DNA of 64,000 bases from Prochlorococcus sp. AG-402-M18 (GTDB lineage: Bacteria; Cyanobacteriota; Cyanobacteriia; PCC-6307; Cyanobiaceae). The notes beneath the pieces were generated by a model. It saw only the letters and a list, made by a program, of their open reading frames with translations, made no database searches and was not told the origin of the DNA. The DNA lies in assembly GCA_003216595.1 (NCBI GenBank), contig QCIQ01000002.1:1-64000 (forward strand), written 5' to 3'. Each line of letters starts with the position of its first letter. The first letter of the stretch is position 1. This document shows positions 28,227 to 37,092 of the stretch, piece after piece. Both the position numbers and the translations under genes were made by a program.

Positions 28227-29693
28227 TTATATTATTGAATTAAACCTTGACCATAATTCATCTTCATTTTCTAGCCCTACAGACACTCGTAATAAGTGTT
28301 CCGATACTCCGCAACTTTCAGCCCATTTTAATTCTTTAAAGTGAGCCAACTGAACATAGGGACAAACCAATGTAAAATTTGTACCTAAACTGGGTCCTTT
28401 GTTTACTCTTAATGAATCATAAACTCTTTTTGATTCTTCTAGACCCCCCTTAAGTTCAAATGATAATAGACATCCATAACCTCCTCCTTTCTTTAAGAGT
28501 GAATTGAAATTTTTACAAAATTGTGGATGTAAAACCTTTGATATTTCTTTTTTTGTTTCTAATTTTTCTTTCAGTTTTAAGCAAGATATATTTAACCTTT
28601 TCATGCGATCCTCTACGTCTCGACTAGTTTTTTCTAACTCGATAGCATCAGAATCGGATAGGGTAGATAATGCAACTTTAGGAATTTTCTCAGCTAATTC
28701 TTTTTTCCATTTGGAATAAGGACTTATGACAGTACTTCCAGCAAGAATATCTCCTCTTCCAGCAAAACTTTTTGTAAGTGAACTAAAAACAACATCTGCA
28801 TAAGGAGTTAGATGTACATTTAGAGATGAACCGATGGTATCGTCAACGATGACTGGGATATTTTTATCTCGAGCTAATTTTGAAATAGAGATGAGGTCAA
28901 CGCATTGCAACAAGGGGTTGCTAGGGATTTCTATGATTAATGCAGCTGGATTTCTTTTATCCAGCTCTTCTTTTATATGACTTAATTTTGTGTTAATAAT
29001 GAGATCGCTTCCTTGAAAAATAATCTGGGGGAGTTTAAGTACATCAACATATGGGAAGCCTATTTGAAGAGTCGAAGAAGTTCCTTTGATGCAATTTATC
29101 GCTGAAAGAATAGTCGTTAGAGCAGCCATGCCTGAACGATGTAGTCGTATTAAACTATTATCACAATTGTATATCTTTGCTAAACGATTAAGAAGTTCAT
29201 CTCGAGCGCAATGACCATCAGAAGTGGAGGGCTTCTTCTCTCTTCCAAGGGCAATTGCCGCTTCACGTGAAGACAATCCAAGACCAGTGTGTTGCCAGAA
29301 AGCTTTTGCTGAAGAGGAACTTCTTGGCTCAACAATTAGACAGGGAATACCAAGAAAATCTTTTATTTTTGAGAAACAATCTGAATTCTTTCGAAGACAA
29401 TATTCTTGGGCACTTAAAGCAGAAGCGTTGTTGGGGTAAGGCCAACTGCTTTTCTGTGATTCACCATGAAATTCAAGTGATTTTCGAGCTATCTCAGCAA
29501 CAAAAGGATTAAATCCAAATCTAGGGTAAATTGCTTTTAATGAATTTATACAAGCTGGAACCTTCTCTTCATAAGCTATTACATCTTCCCATCTAGGCAG
29601 GGCAACAGATACAGCATGTGGCCTACTAGGTAGAGGCTCTCCTAAATCTTTGGCACTCCAGCAAGGATCAGTGAGTAAATTTCGTTCAGTCAA
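28227..29693 (-). CDS. metB: Cystathionine gamma-synthase-like PLP enzyme with N-terminal extension (fungal-type)
   Basis: Cys/Met metabolism PLP family, probably joining O-acyl-homoserine and cysteine. At 488 aa it is about 100 aa longer than bacterial MetB. The N-terminal part has HAVSVALPRWEDVIAYEE and YPRFGFNP, a pattern I know from fungal Str2-type cystathionine gamma-synthases. The PLP-binding core follows, with RSGMAALTTILSAIN at about 186-200, Asp284-Asp285 in VIVDDTIG, and PLP Lys308 in SSLTKSFAGRGDI. TTG start overlaps the stop of the upstream 389-aa paralogue by 4 bp, so the two are translationally coupled. Confidence 0.85.
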   Translation of the reverse strand: MTERNLLTDPCWSAKDLGEPLPSRPHAVSVALPRWEDVIAYEEKVPACINSLKAIYPRFGFNPFVAEIARKSLEFHGESQKSSWPYPNNASALSAQEYCLRKNSDCFSKIKDFLGIPCLIVEPRSSSSAKAFWQHTGLGLSSREAAIALGREKKPSTSDGHCARDELLNRLAKIYNCDNSLIRLHRSGMAALTTILSAINCIKGTSSTLQIGFPYVDVLKLPQIIFQGSDLIINTKLSHIKEELDKRNPAALIIEIPSNPLLQCVDLISISKLARDKNIPVIVDDTIGSSLNVHLTPYADVVFSSLTKSFAGRGDILAGSTVISPYSKWKKELAEKIPKVALSTLSDSDAIELEKTSRDVEDRMKRLNISCLKLKEKLETKKEISKVLHPQFCKNFNSLLKKGGGYGCLLSFELKGGLEESKRVYDSLRVNKGPSLGTNFTLVCPYVQLAHFKELKWAESCGVSEHLLRVSVGLENEDELWSRFNSII

Positions 29694-30859
29694 GAGATAA
29701 TCTCCAAGGCTTGATTTAAATCAGCACCTAAGTCTTCAATGTCTTCACATCCAACGGAAAATCGAACAAGTGAATCAGTAATTCCAATTTTTAATTTTGT
29801 TTCTTTGGAAACAGAAGCATGTGTCATTGTGGCTGGATGGCAAACAAGACTTTCAATTCCTCCGAGACTTTCTGCCATTTTGAAGCAATGAAGACTTTTA
29901 CAAAATGCATAGGTTTGAGCTTGGGTTGCGTTAACAGTGGCAGTAACAATTGCACCCCCCATAGCCATTTGTTTTTTTGCTAATTTACATTGTGGATGAT
30001 CATTCCTGAAAGGATATCGAACGTATTTTACTGCTGGATTACCAGCTAATTGATTAGCTATTTTAGATGCATTATCAACTTGTCTTTCTAGGCGAAGTGG
30101 AAGAGTTTTTATTCCTCGTGTGATAAGCCAGCAATCAAAGGGAGAAGGATTTAAGCCAAGAGCTTTTTGGGCGAAATTTAGCTTGTCTCTCCAGATAGGA
30201 CTTTCTGTACATACCGCACCTCCAAGTGCATCTGAGTGACCATTGATATACTTTGTCGTGCTAGTTAAAGATAAGGTCGCTCCAAGTTTAAGAGGTCTTT
30301 GTAATAGAGGTGTTGCAAAAGTATTGTCTACAACAACAGGTATTTGCATTTTATTTGAGAAATGACAAATCCCTTCAATATCAATAATTTTAAGGAGTGG
30401 GTTGGTAGGACTTTCGATCCAAATCATCGCGGGTTTGTGATTTGAAATAACTTCTTGAAAATTGGGCTTGGTAAAGTCTATCCATAGAGTTTTTAATCCA
30501 AAACGATTAAAAACTTGTTCAAATAATCTCACGGTACATCCATAAAGGTTCTCCTCACAAAGGATTAAGTCTCCAGCCTTCAGAGTTGAGACTATTGCTG
30601 TAATTGCCGCGACTCCAGAACTAAATACACTTGCGAACTGACTTTCTTCTAGATCAGACAAAACTGATTCAAGAATTCGAAAATTTGGATTTCCTGAACG
30701 AGTGTAGTCAAAGCCACCCTCATTGCCATGAACGAACGTTGAGGTTGGGAAGATCGGAGGCATTATTGATCCGGTTTCTTCAGAAAAACTTTCTTTATGA
30801 TGAATGACTCTTGTGTTTATCCCAGTTCTGTACTCCTTGTCTCTTTTTACTGATCCCAT
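29690..30859 (-). CDS. Cys/Met metabolism PLP enzyme (cystathionine gamma-synthase or beta-lyase type)
   Basis: Trans-sulfuration enzyme of the standard bacterial size (389 aa). Seen: IMPPIFPTSTFVH, DYTRSGNPNFRILESVL, FSSGVAAITAIVSTLKAGD, VVVDNTFATPLLQ and PLP Lys203 in TSTTKYINGHSDALGG. Motifs alone do not separate cystathionine gamma-synthase, gamma-lyase and beta-lyase. The coupled neighbour is gamma-synthase-like, so this one may be the beta-lyase, but that is inference. ATG start. First gene of the metB pair. Confidence 0.9.
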   Translation of the reverse strand: MGSVKRDKEYRTGINTRVIHHKESFSEETGSIMPPIFPTSTFVHGNEGGFDYTRSGNPNFRILESVLSDLEESQFASVFSSGVAAITAIVSTLKAGDLILCEENLYGCTVRLFEQVFNRFGLKTLWIDFTKPNFQEVISNHKPAMIWIESPTNPLLKIIDIEGICHFSNKMQIPVVVDNTFATPLLQRPLKLGATLSLTSTTKYINGHSDALGGAVCTESPIWRDKLNFAQKALGLNPSPFDCWLITRGIKTLPLRLERQVDNASKIANQLAGNPAVKYVRYPFRNDHPQCKLAKKQMAMGGAIVTATVNATQAQTYAFCKSLHCFKMAESLGGIESLVCHPATMTHASVSKETKLKIGITDSLVRFSVGCEDIEDLGADLNQALEIIS

Positions 30860-31169
30860 ATTCTTTGAGTTGTTTTTCTATAGGCTACAGAAAAACATGA
30901 AAAAGCCCGTAAGAAAAGGGGCTCCATAATTAAATTTAATGAGAAAGAAGCTTTGTGTATCCCTATACCTTTCTTGAGGAATACAAGGTTTTAGCTGTAG
31001 CAGTTGATTGTAAAGAAATTTAAGTTGGACTCTAGTTTGACTATTTATTCTACAGATCGCACAATACACACGAAATCAGTCTGATTGGCTATCCGTACAA
31101 ACCCATTATCACGATTATCTTATTTGGGAGCGAGCATTAAACAAAAACTAAAAGATGAATTAATCCGCG
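30860..31169. other. Intergenic stretch without a supported gene
   Basis: 310 bp between the start of the 389-aa PLP enzyme and a small ORF. It must hold the promoter of the metB pair on the minus strand and that of the small ORF on the plus strand. It also holds a terminator-like hairpin at 30904-30922. A 63-codon minus frame (30878-31069) has no support. I see no tRNA, riboswitch or repeat. Confidence 0.5.
30895..30925 (-). terminator. Weak terminator-like hairpin (minus strand)
   Basis: On the minus strand AGCCC (30922-30918) and GGGCT (30908-30904) enclose a 9-nt loop and are followed by TTTTTCATG. The stem is short and no gene clearly ends here. It would end a transcript coming from about 31 kb just before the metB pair, possibly a small RNA or the tail of the relic region. 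Confidence 0.35.
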
Positions 31170-31340
31170 ATGAATTTCTTTGAGAATATCTTTCATAATC
31201 AAGTCTTGATGACTTTCCTGATTGCATCAATATGGATCGTTCCAGGCTTTGTATTTACCAGAATGACAAATCAAAAATTCCAACGAAGAGAACTTGCAAG
31301 ACAAGCTAGGAGAGTCTCAAGACTTTATCCTTCTTCTTAG
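31170..31340 (+). CDS. Small single-helix membrane protein (56 aa)
   Basis: An ORF shorter than the usual cut-off. One membrane helix (about 12-31, VLMTFLIASIWIVPGFVF) is followed by a very basic tail with RRELARQARRVSR. Positive-inside topology would put the tail in the cytoplasm. ATG start without a strong ribosome-binding site. Similar small membrane proteins are common in Prochlorococcus, but I cannot name this one. It ends 10 bp before the tail of the dnaB relic on the other strand. Confidence 0.6.
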   Translation: MNFFENIFHNQVLMTFLIASIWIVPGFVFTRMTNQKFQRRELARQARRVSRLYPSS

Positions 31341-31350
31341 TTTGGAAAGG

Positions 31351-31816
31351 TCAAAAGTAATAGTTCATCTGTTTACATGTAATGAGTTCATTAATTCCTC
31401 GGTCGATTGTTTCAGGGTTGCAGTACTCATCTTGATAAATCATATCTGCATGTTTCTTCATGGCTTGAGTCTCTCTTAAATCACTCAACATGGGACGTTT
31501 GTTTTTCTCTATATTCCAACTCGCGCTCTAATTGAGACATCAAGAAAACAGGAACGTCTAACTTGATTACCATGTTTTTCATCGCAATGACAACCTTGGC
31601 AAGCTCATCGTCTCGAGTTTCATAAGGAACTCCATCCGTAAGCTGGGGATAATCAATGCCAACGAGTCCTAGTTTTTTCACTCTTCTCTGATTTCTCAAG
31701 GATTTCTTTGCTCTAACCATATTCTCGGTAATCATTCTTGCGCGTTTTGTTGGGCTATTGGTTTCGATTTCATGCTGAGCTTTCCTGATCGCTACCTCTT
31801 GCGCATGCTCTAAAAG
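31351..31816 (-). pseudogene. Remnant of a DnaB-type replicative helicase, truncated and frameshifted
   Basis: The frame from 31816 to 31481 contains a segment close to the middle of DnaB: ENMVRAKKSLRNQRR, then the Walker B-like LGLVGIDYPQLTDG, the helix AKVVIAMKNMVIKLDVPVFL and MSQLERELEYRE. It stops early, but one A fewer in the AAAAA run near 31503 would restore NKRPMLSDLRE, followed by KKHADMIYQDEYCNPET and IDRGINELITCKQ, the DnaB C-terminal order. The DnaB tail (normally RNGPTG and on) is replaced by a stop at 31351. The Walker A half is absent and an in-frame TAG lies at 31817. Clearly a dead helicase gene. Confidence 0.82.
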
Positions 31817-31868
31817 CTAGCTTCTTAATGCGTTATATGCATCGAGTGATTTATCAATGGGAACCTCT

Positions 31869-32068
31869 AATTATTAGATCCATTAAGAACTTTGTATCTG
31901 TACTTCTTAGTCCCTTGGATTAGTTCACGATATAAGAAAACATTAGGAGCTCTGGTGAAATAGAAGACAACGCCTTTACCTACGAAAACTTTTGATTTCT
32001 CTGCAATATTCGGCAAAAAAACTCTTGCCGTACTGAAAGCAGCGCAGCAAGAGTTTGACTAAAGTTGG
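31869..32068 (-). pseudogene. Short coding relic, possibly from the same mobile element
   Basis: A frame open between two stops, about 66 codons without ATG, reads as plausible protein: KVFVGKGVVFYFTRAPNVFL, then YRELIQGTKKYRYKVLNGS. It lies upstream of the dnaB relic but in a different frame. The strand-rich, Arg/Lys-rich pattern is like the N-terminal arm domain of phage integrases. The resemblance is weak and I would not name it. It sits in the otherwise geneless space before rpsD and shares the decayed character of its neighbour. Confidence 0.35.
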
Positions 32069-32102
32069 ACTGAGGTTAAGAAAAGCTAGTAATAGACTAG
32101 TT

Positions 32103-32711
32103 CTAAACTTTTCTTGAGTAATACTCAACAACTAACAATTCATTAATTTCAATAGCAACCCATTCCCTATCTGTTTTTGCAGATATCTTTGCCGAGAGCT
32201 TGGTTTTATCAAGCTCAAGGTGTGGAGGCACATTCGCAAGACCAGGGAATTCTAGGTTCGCTTGAGCCAATTGCTTACTAGCTTTGTTGTCTCTGATTGC
32301 AATAACATCTCCAGCTTTACATTGGTAACTTGCAATGTCAGTGATCCTGCCATTAACAGTTACATGTCCATGGTTTACTAACTGTCTTGCACCTGGGATG
32401 GTAGGTCCAAATCCAAGTCTAAAACAAACATTATCAAGTCTATTTTCCAGAAGCTTTAAGAGATTAGTTCCTGTGGAACCCTCCTGAGCACGAGCTTTCT
32501 TTACATAGCGAACAAGCTGGCGTTCAGAAATACCATAATTGAATCGAAGTTTTTGCTTTTCTTCGAGTCGGATCGCGTATTCAGAGCGCTTGCGACGGGC
32601 TTGGCCGTGCTGACCTGGGGGATGAGACCTTTTTGCGGCCTTCCGGGTGAGACCAGGTAGGTCTCCCAAGCGTCGCGTGATCCTCAAACGAGGTCCGCGG
32701 TATCTAGACAT
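32103..32711 (-). CDS. rpsD: 30S ribosomal protein S4
   Basis: Primary 16S rRNA-binding protein and assembly nucleator. Seen: [20 protein letters not shown] at the N-terminus, KPPGQHG-like [33 protein letters not shown], the S4 RNA-binding domain [14 protein letters not shown] and [14 protein letters not shown]. 202 aa is the plastid/cyanobacterial length. ATG start. Divergent from yidD. Confidence 0.98.
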   Translation of the reverse strand: MSRYRGPRLRITRRLGDLPGLTRKAAKRSHPPGQHGQARRKRSEYAIRLEEKQKLRFNYGISERQLVRYVKKARAQEGSTGTNLLKLLENRLDNVCFRLGFGPTIPGARQLVNHGHVTVNGRITDIASYQCKAGDVIAIRDNKASKQLAQANLEFPGLANVPPHLELDKTKLSAKISAKTDREWVAIEINELLVVEYYSRKV

Positions 32712-32804
32712 AGGGGTTTAATTTAGAAAAAGTTTACTGGTAAGGGTAATCTGGAATTAAATCCATTGGCCCAATTCTTTACCAGTTCATTATTCTATCT
32801 AAAG

Positions 32805-33044
32805 ATGCTTACAAAGATCAATAAAGCCATTGCACTTCTTTTTGTTAGTTTAATTTCCTTTTATCAGAAGTGGATTTCGCCATTGTTTGGACCGAGTTGT
32901 CGATTCATCCCTAGTTGCAGTGCTTATGGGATAGAAGCCGTTAATAAGCATGGTCCTTGGAGAGGTGGTTGGCTGACTTTGAAAAGGTTAAGCAAATGTC
33001 ATCCTTTTACTCCTTGTGGGTGTGACCCAGTTCCAGACAAATGA
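32805..33044 (+). CDS. yidD: Membrane protein insertion efficiency factor YidD
   Basis: Helps YidC insert membrane proteins. Seen: [35 protein letters not shown] and the [13 protein letters not shown] end, all hallmarks of the family. The ATG at 32805 gives 79 aa and the usual N-terminus; an in-frame TTG at 32766 would add 13 residues. Its stop overlaps the next gene's ATG by 4 bp. Confidence 0.95.
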   Translation: MLTKINKAIALLFVSLISFYQKWISPLFGPSCRFIPSCSAYGIEAVNKHGPWRGGWLTLKRLSKCHPFTPCGCDPVPDK

Positions 33045-33352
33045 ATTCAGAGGTATTAATTTTATATTCACGTAAAGGGTGCTGTTTGTGTCAAACACTT
33101 GAAAAAAAATTGTCTAATTTATGCCTGCAAACTTTAAACCCTTCTATTGTACTTTCCATCATTGACATAGATAGCAAAAAAGTGTCTTTGGATATTCACC
33201 TGAAGTATACAAATGAGGTTCCAGTAATAGTTCTTGACTCAACTAGATTATTAAAAAAGATTGAATTACCTCGTGTCTCTCCAAGATTAAAGGAAGATAT
33301 GCTTTTATCTTGGTTGCAAAATAATTTGAATATTGTGTATAAAATAGATTAG
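33041..33352 (+). CDS. Glutaredoxin-like (DUF836/thioredoxin-fold) protein
   Basis: Seen: [17 protein letters not shown] with a CxxC redox site placed as in DUF836/glutaredoxin-like proteins, then a cis-Pro region NEVPVIVLD. 103 aa. Probably a small thiol-disulfide protein in the cytoplasm; partner unknown. Overlaps yidD by ATGA, so it is translationally coupled to it. Confidence 0.85.
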   Translation: MNSEVLILYSRKGCCLCQTLEKKLSNLCLQTLNPSIVLSIIDIDSKKVSLDIHLKYTNEVPVIVLDSTRLLKKIELPRVSPRLKEDMLLSWLQNNLNIVYKID

Positions 33353-33543
33353 GAAGATAAAAAAATTGCTCTTTTGAATAAATTACTTTAGTGATTTCAA
33401 AGAGAAAACAAAATTTATTTTTTTTATAATCAAAAAAACCTTTTATTAAGAAGATTAATTGTCTTTTCAATTACTTAATCATAAGTAGATTTATTTTGTG
33501 GTGAAAACCATGCAGATCTTTTTATACTTGAAATGATCCTGTA

Positions 33544-35100
33544 TTGACTTTTCATCATCAGAGGTTTGTTTTGTCACGTTTTCTGCATACCTTATTGAAA
33601 GCAATTGATTTTGAAGTCCCCTCAGGGTTAGCAAATCCAGAAATAAAAAATCTTTCATGTGATTCTAGAGAAATAGAAAAAGGTGATTTGTTTTTAGGTT
33701 TAGATGGTGAAAAAGTTGATGGAGGGGCCTTTTGGGCTAAAGCAATTGAGAGGGGTGCATGTGCGGCCATTATTAGTAAAAAGGCGTCTCTTTTGCATCC
33801 GCCAACTAATGAAGACCCTGTAGTTATTATCCCGGAGCCTGTATCACTATTTATGGGTAAATTGGCTGCATATTTTTGGGGGAAACCATCTAGTGAGATT
33901 TGTTTGATAGGTGTCACTGGTACTAACGGTAAAACGACTACATCATTTTTAATTGAATTTTTGACTACTTCGCTTGGCTATCCATCCGCCTTGTTTGGAA
34001 CATTAATTAATCGATGGCCTAACCATCAGGAAACTTCAAAATATACAACTACTTTTGCGGTCCCTTTGCAGGCACAACTTAGTAAGGCCGTTCAGGCAGG
34101 AGTTAAATATGCAGCAATGGAAGTAAGTTCACATGCTTTGTCTCAAAATAGAGTTGCTGGATGTGATTTTAGTGGGGCGATATTTACAAATCTATCAAGA
34201 GACCATTTAGATTATCACGATTCAATGAAAGCTTATTTTGAGGCTAAAGCTAGTTTGTTCCGATCACATCTGATAGAAGATGATGGCCCTAGATCTGTAG
34301 TTAATATAGACGATAAATGGGGTGCGAAATTAGCAAAAGAGCTAAACAAAAAATGTTGGACATGCTCATTAAAAGAGAACTCCCAAGCTACAGAGAAACC
34401 AGATTTATATATTAGTAATCTTCGAATTATGCAAGATGGATATAAGGGGAAATTGCATACGCCCTTTGGAGTTGAAAATTTTTCTTCATCACTAATAGGT
34501 GATTTTAATTTAATGAATATCATGCAAGCAGTAGGAATTCTAGTTCAAAGGGGACTCCCATTAAATGATCTTTTGACAGCTTTGAACAATTTCCCTGGAG
34601 TACCAGGGAGAATGCAACTTATAAATATGGATGGATTTAAAGTCCAAGACGGCTATCCACAAGTAATAGTAGATTATGCGCATACACCGGATGGTTTACA
34701 GAATGCTTTAATCGCATCGAGATCATTGACGAAAAAAAAATTAATTTGTGTCTTTGGTTGTGGTGGTAATAGAGATAAAGGTAAAAGATCTAAGATGGGG
34801 GAAGTGGCTGCTAAGTTTGCAGATCATGTAGTTGTGACATCTGACAATCCTCGGCAAGAAGACCCAAACGAAATTATTAAAGATATTGAAAAAGGTATAA
34901 CTTTTGATTCTGAAATTACTATTGAGCCAGAGAGATCCATAGCAATTCAACTGGCCATAGCAAAAGCTATGAAAAACGATGTTGTTTTAATCGCAGGAAA
35001 AGGTCATGAAGATTATCAAATTTTAAAAGATCAGACTATTTATTTTGACGATCGTGAACAAGCTAGAAAAGCATTATCTTTAAAAACAAATTTTATTTAG
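33544..35100 (+). CDS. murE: UDP-N-acetylmuramoyl-tripeptide synthetase MurE
   Basis: Adds the third amino acid to the peptidoglycan precursor in the cytoplasm. Seen: SCDSREIEKGDLF in the N-terminal domain, the Mur ligase P-loop GVTGTNGKTTT at about 123-133, SSHALSQNRVAG, DYAHTPDGLQNAL, and DNPRQEDP at about 436-443. The DNPR motif is the one linked to meso-diaminopimelate specificity. TTG start at 33544, but TTG at 33571 gives the usual SRFLHTLL beginning and may be the real one (509 aa). Confidence 0.96.
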   Translation: MTFHHQRFVLSRFLHTLLKAIDFEVPSGLANPEIKNLSCDSREIEKGDLFLGLDGEKVDGGAFWAKAIERGACAAIISKKASLLHPPTNEDPVVIIPEPVSLFMGKLAAYFWGKPSSEICLIGVTGTNGKTTTSFLIEFLTTSLGYPSALFGTLINRWPNHQETSKYTTTFAVPLQAQLSKAVQAGVKYAAMEVSSHALSQNRVAGCDFSGAIFTNLSRDHLDYHDSMKAYFEAKASLFRSHLIEDDGPRSVVNIDDKWGAKLAKELNKKCWTCSLKENSQATEKPDLYISNLRIMQDGYKGKLHTPFGVENFSSSLIGDFNLMNIMQAVGILVQRGLPLNDLLTALNNFPGVPGRMQLINMDGFKVQDGYPQVIVDYAHTPDGLQNALIASRSLTKKKLICVFGCGGNRDKGKRSKMGEVAAKFADHVVVTSDNPRQEDPNEIIKDIEKGITFDSEITIEPERSIAIQLAIAKAMKNDVVLIAGKGHEDYQILKDQTIYFDDREQARKALSLKTNFI

Positions 35101-35101
35101 A

Positions 35102-36304
35102 CTACTTAGTCGAGATGAACTTTTTTAGACCAATAACAAGATTATCGATCTCGTTTAAATCTGTTGTGACATGAACGCAAGCACGAAGCCATTTTGGATC
35201 TTCGAGAACTCTTATCCATAAATTCTCTTTACCAAGATAGTTGACAACCTCTTCCTGAGAATTAATTCCATTAAGTTTAAAACTTATAATTCCTGCAGGT
35301 GGAGGATTGTTTAAAACAAGTTCAATATTTTTGATTTGGTTTAGTTTTTCCCAAAGGATAGCGCTGAGGCTTTTAATCTTACAAAAACGCTCAGTCTCAT
35401 TACCTTCATTGTTTAGCATTATTAGAGAGCGCCTGAGACCAGCTAAAAGAGGGACACAAGAAGTCGCTATCTCAAAACGTCTGCCATCAGAATGAAAAGG
35501 AGTTTTATTGTTGACATATATGCCTTCTTCCGCTTTTAAGCTTTTCCAGCCAACTAATGTTGGGCTTGACTCTTCTAGAACTCTTGTTGAAAGAGCAACA
35601 GCTCCCAGTCCCTCAGGTCCGTACGCCCATTTATGTCCTGTAAATGCATATATGTCCGCATTCTCACAAGCACCTTTGATTGGTATGTGACAGAAACTTT
35701 GCGCAGCATCAACTAATAAATAAGGTTTGCTTGAATGCTCCTTAAGTCTTTTGGAAATAAGTTCAATCGGCATAATTTGTCCTGTATTCCAAAGGAGATG
35801 TGAAAGAACAACGAGTTTTGTATCTTTTTGTAGATATTTATCTATTAATTTAAGTACTTCTTTATACGTCTCTTCTTTCTTGTCGATTCCATTACGTAAT
35901 TGTGATACGGGAAGTATAGCGATTGTTAGATTCTTTTTTCGAGCTAACTCTTTACATGCTGCGACTATCCCAGGGTGTTCACAATCGCTAAGTAATAAAT
36001 TATCACCATCAGAGAATGGAAGGCCTAGTAGAGGTAAGACACAACCGGAGGTGACATTTTCAGTAAAGGCAATTCTCTTCGGATGAATAGCGCAAATCTC
36101 TGCTATAAGATTTTTCGTAGATATGACTTCTTTAGTAATGTATGGCCAAACGTTGTTTGTGAATGGACCTAAGTTTTGAATTGTTAGCCAGCTCGAAGTT
36201 ATTGCACTTAATGATTGAGTTGGGAGTGGGCCTTGGCCTCCATAATTAAAATAGTCTTTATTCTGTAGAGCGGACATATTGTCTTTGAACAATATTGGTG
36301 ACAT
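35102..36304 (-). CDS. Class V aminotransferase (NifS/SufS-like fold)
   Basis: PLP enzyme, 400 aa. Seen: YFNYGGQGPLP near the N-terminus, NVTSGCVLPLLGLPFSDGD, the PLP region VDAAQSFCHIPI and PLP lysine in FTGHKWAYGPEGLGAV, plus the family end LRACVHVTTDLNEID. No active-site Cys loop of a true cysteine desulfurase (SGHK/RxGxxC type) is visible, so it is more likely an isopenicillin-epimerase/kynureninase-like or cysteine lyase branch member. Substrate unknown. ATG start, convergent with murE (1 bp apart). Confidence 0.85.
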   Translation of the reverse strand: MSPILFKDNMSALQNKDYFNYGGQGPLPTQSLSAITSSWLTIQNLGPFTNNVWPYITKEVISTKNLIAEICAIHPKRIAFTENVTSGCVLPLLGLPFSDGDNLLLSDCEHPGIVAACKELARKKNLTIAILPVSQLRNGIDKKEETYKEVLKLIDKYLQKDTKLVVLSHLLWNTGQIMPIELISKRLKEHSSKPYLLVDAAQSFCHIPIKGACENADIYAFTGHKWAYGPEGLGAVALSTRVLEESSPTLVGWKSLKAEEGIYVNNKTPFHSDGRRFEIATSCVPLLAGLRRSLIMLNNEGNETERFCKIKSLSAILWEKLNQIKNIELVLNNPPPAGIISFKLNGINSQEEVVNYLGKENLWIRVLEDPKWLRACVHVTTDLNEIDNLVIGLKKFISTK

Positions 36305-36482
36305 ATCTTTTATCTTTTGGTGTAGTAACTAAGAATATCTTTTTTTTGCAAACTTACCAATTTAATTAAATTTTTTAGTTATGTGAACCTTAACGTCTAT
36401 CATTGTTAATTGTTTTTGTGGAGAGATTTTAAATCATAAGCACGTTATTAAAGTATGATGGCTTTTAATTTTTAATTGGTTT

Positions 36483-36617
36483 ATGAATAACAAAAAAGAA
36501 CAAAAAATTAAAGCTCAAGAATGGGTGGTGATGTTCGATGGGCAAATAAAAAAAAGTGAGAAAGAGATTGATGCTTGTGAGCATCATTTGGAAGTTAACA
36601 AACAAAAGAGTGAATAG
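36483..36617 (+). CDS. Small hypothetical protein (44 aa)
   Basis: Not recognised. Very polar, Lys/Glu-rich helix-forming ORF with WVVMFDGQIKKSEKEIDACE in the middle, one Cys and two His. ATG start; a TATGAT box lies about 25 nt upstream. Too short for standard gene calling but with sensible codon use. Lies alone in a low-density region. Confidence 0.45.
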   Translation: MNNKKEQKIKAQEWVVMFDGQIKKSEKEIDACEHHLEVNKQKSE

Positions 36618-36723
36618 TGACTAGATTTTGCTCCCATCGCGCAAATTAGTAGAAATGATATTTCTGTTTAACTTTTGAATTACTTTCTATTTAAGTTGTT
36701 TCACTTTTTGTGACTTTTTATAT

Positions 36724-36729
36724 TATGAT
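36724..36729 (+). promoter_or_regulatory. Candidate -10 box of the 32-aa ORF
   Basis: TATGAT sits about 24 nt upstream of the ATG of a 32-aa membrane ORF, within tattatgatgg. No convincing -35 box. Sequence match only. Confidence 0.3.
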
Positions 36730-36752
36730 GGAGTTCCTAATTGAGTCTGAAA

Positions 36753-36851
36753 ATGAAAATTGATTTTGGTCCTGTAACTTTTAGCAGGATTGCTAGCATC
36801 CTTTTAATATTAGGTTTTTTCGGGCTATTAGCTTATAATTCTACTCTCTGA
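36753..36851 (+). CDS. Very small membrane protein (32 aa)
   Basis: Shape like the single-helix subunits of photosynthetic complexes (PsbI, PetN and similar): a short polar N-terminus, one hydrophobic helix (IASILLILGFFGLLAY) and a 3-residue end. It is not one of the small subunits I can identify by sequence. ATG start, candidate -10 box upstream. Could be a complex subunit or an orphan. Confidence 0.5.
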   Translation: MKIDFGPVTFSRIASILLILGFFGLLAYNSTL

Positions 36852-37092
36852 AAATCTATTAATTAATTCTTTAATGATGAAAAAAATTAATCATATAAAT
36901 TGGAATTAAATTAGTTTATATGATTTGTTATCAATGTATTTCTTAAGTATTTTTCATTTGAAAATCAATTAACTACAAATACTTTTTGATTTATCAAACT
37001 AAAGATTATATTGGGCCAATTTAATTAGTTTCCATTTTTAGCTCTCGATGTCTTTAGTCCTACAGTAGAATCACATGAATTAACTAACTCGA

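Noticed and set aside
30878..31069. 63-codon minus-strand ORF upstream of the metB pair.
   Set aside because: No ribosome-binding site or family resemblance, and it covers the terminator-like hairpin and the likely promoter.
33243..33470. 75-codon minus-strand ORF between the glutaredoxin-like gene and murE.
   Set aside because: It overlaps the 3' end of the well-supported glutaredoxin-like gene, is very Phe/Tyr/Lys-rich as expected from AT-rich DNA, and has no family match.
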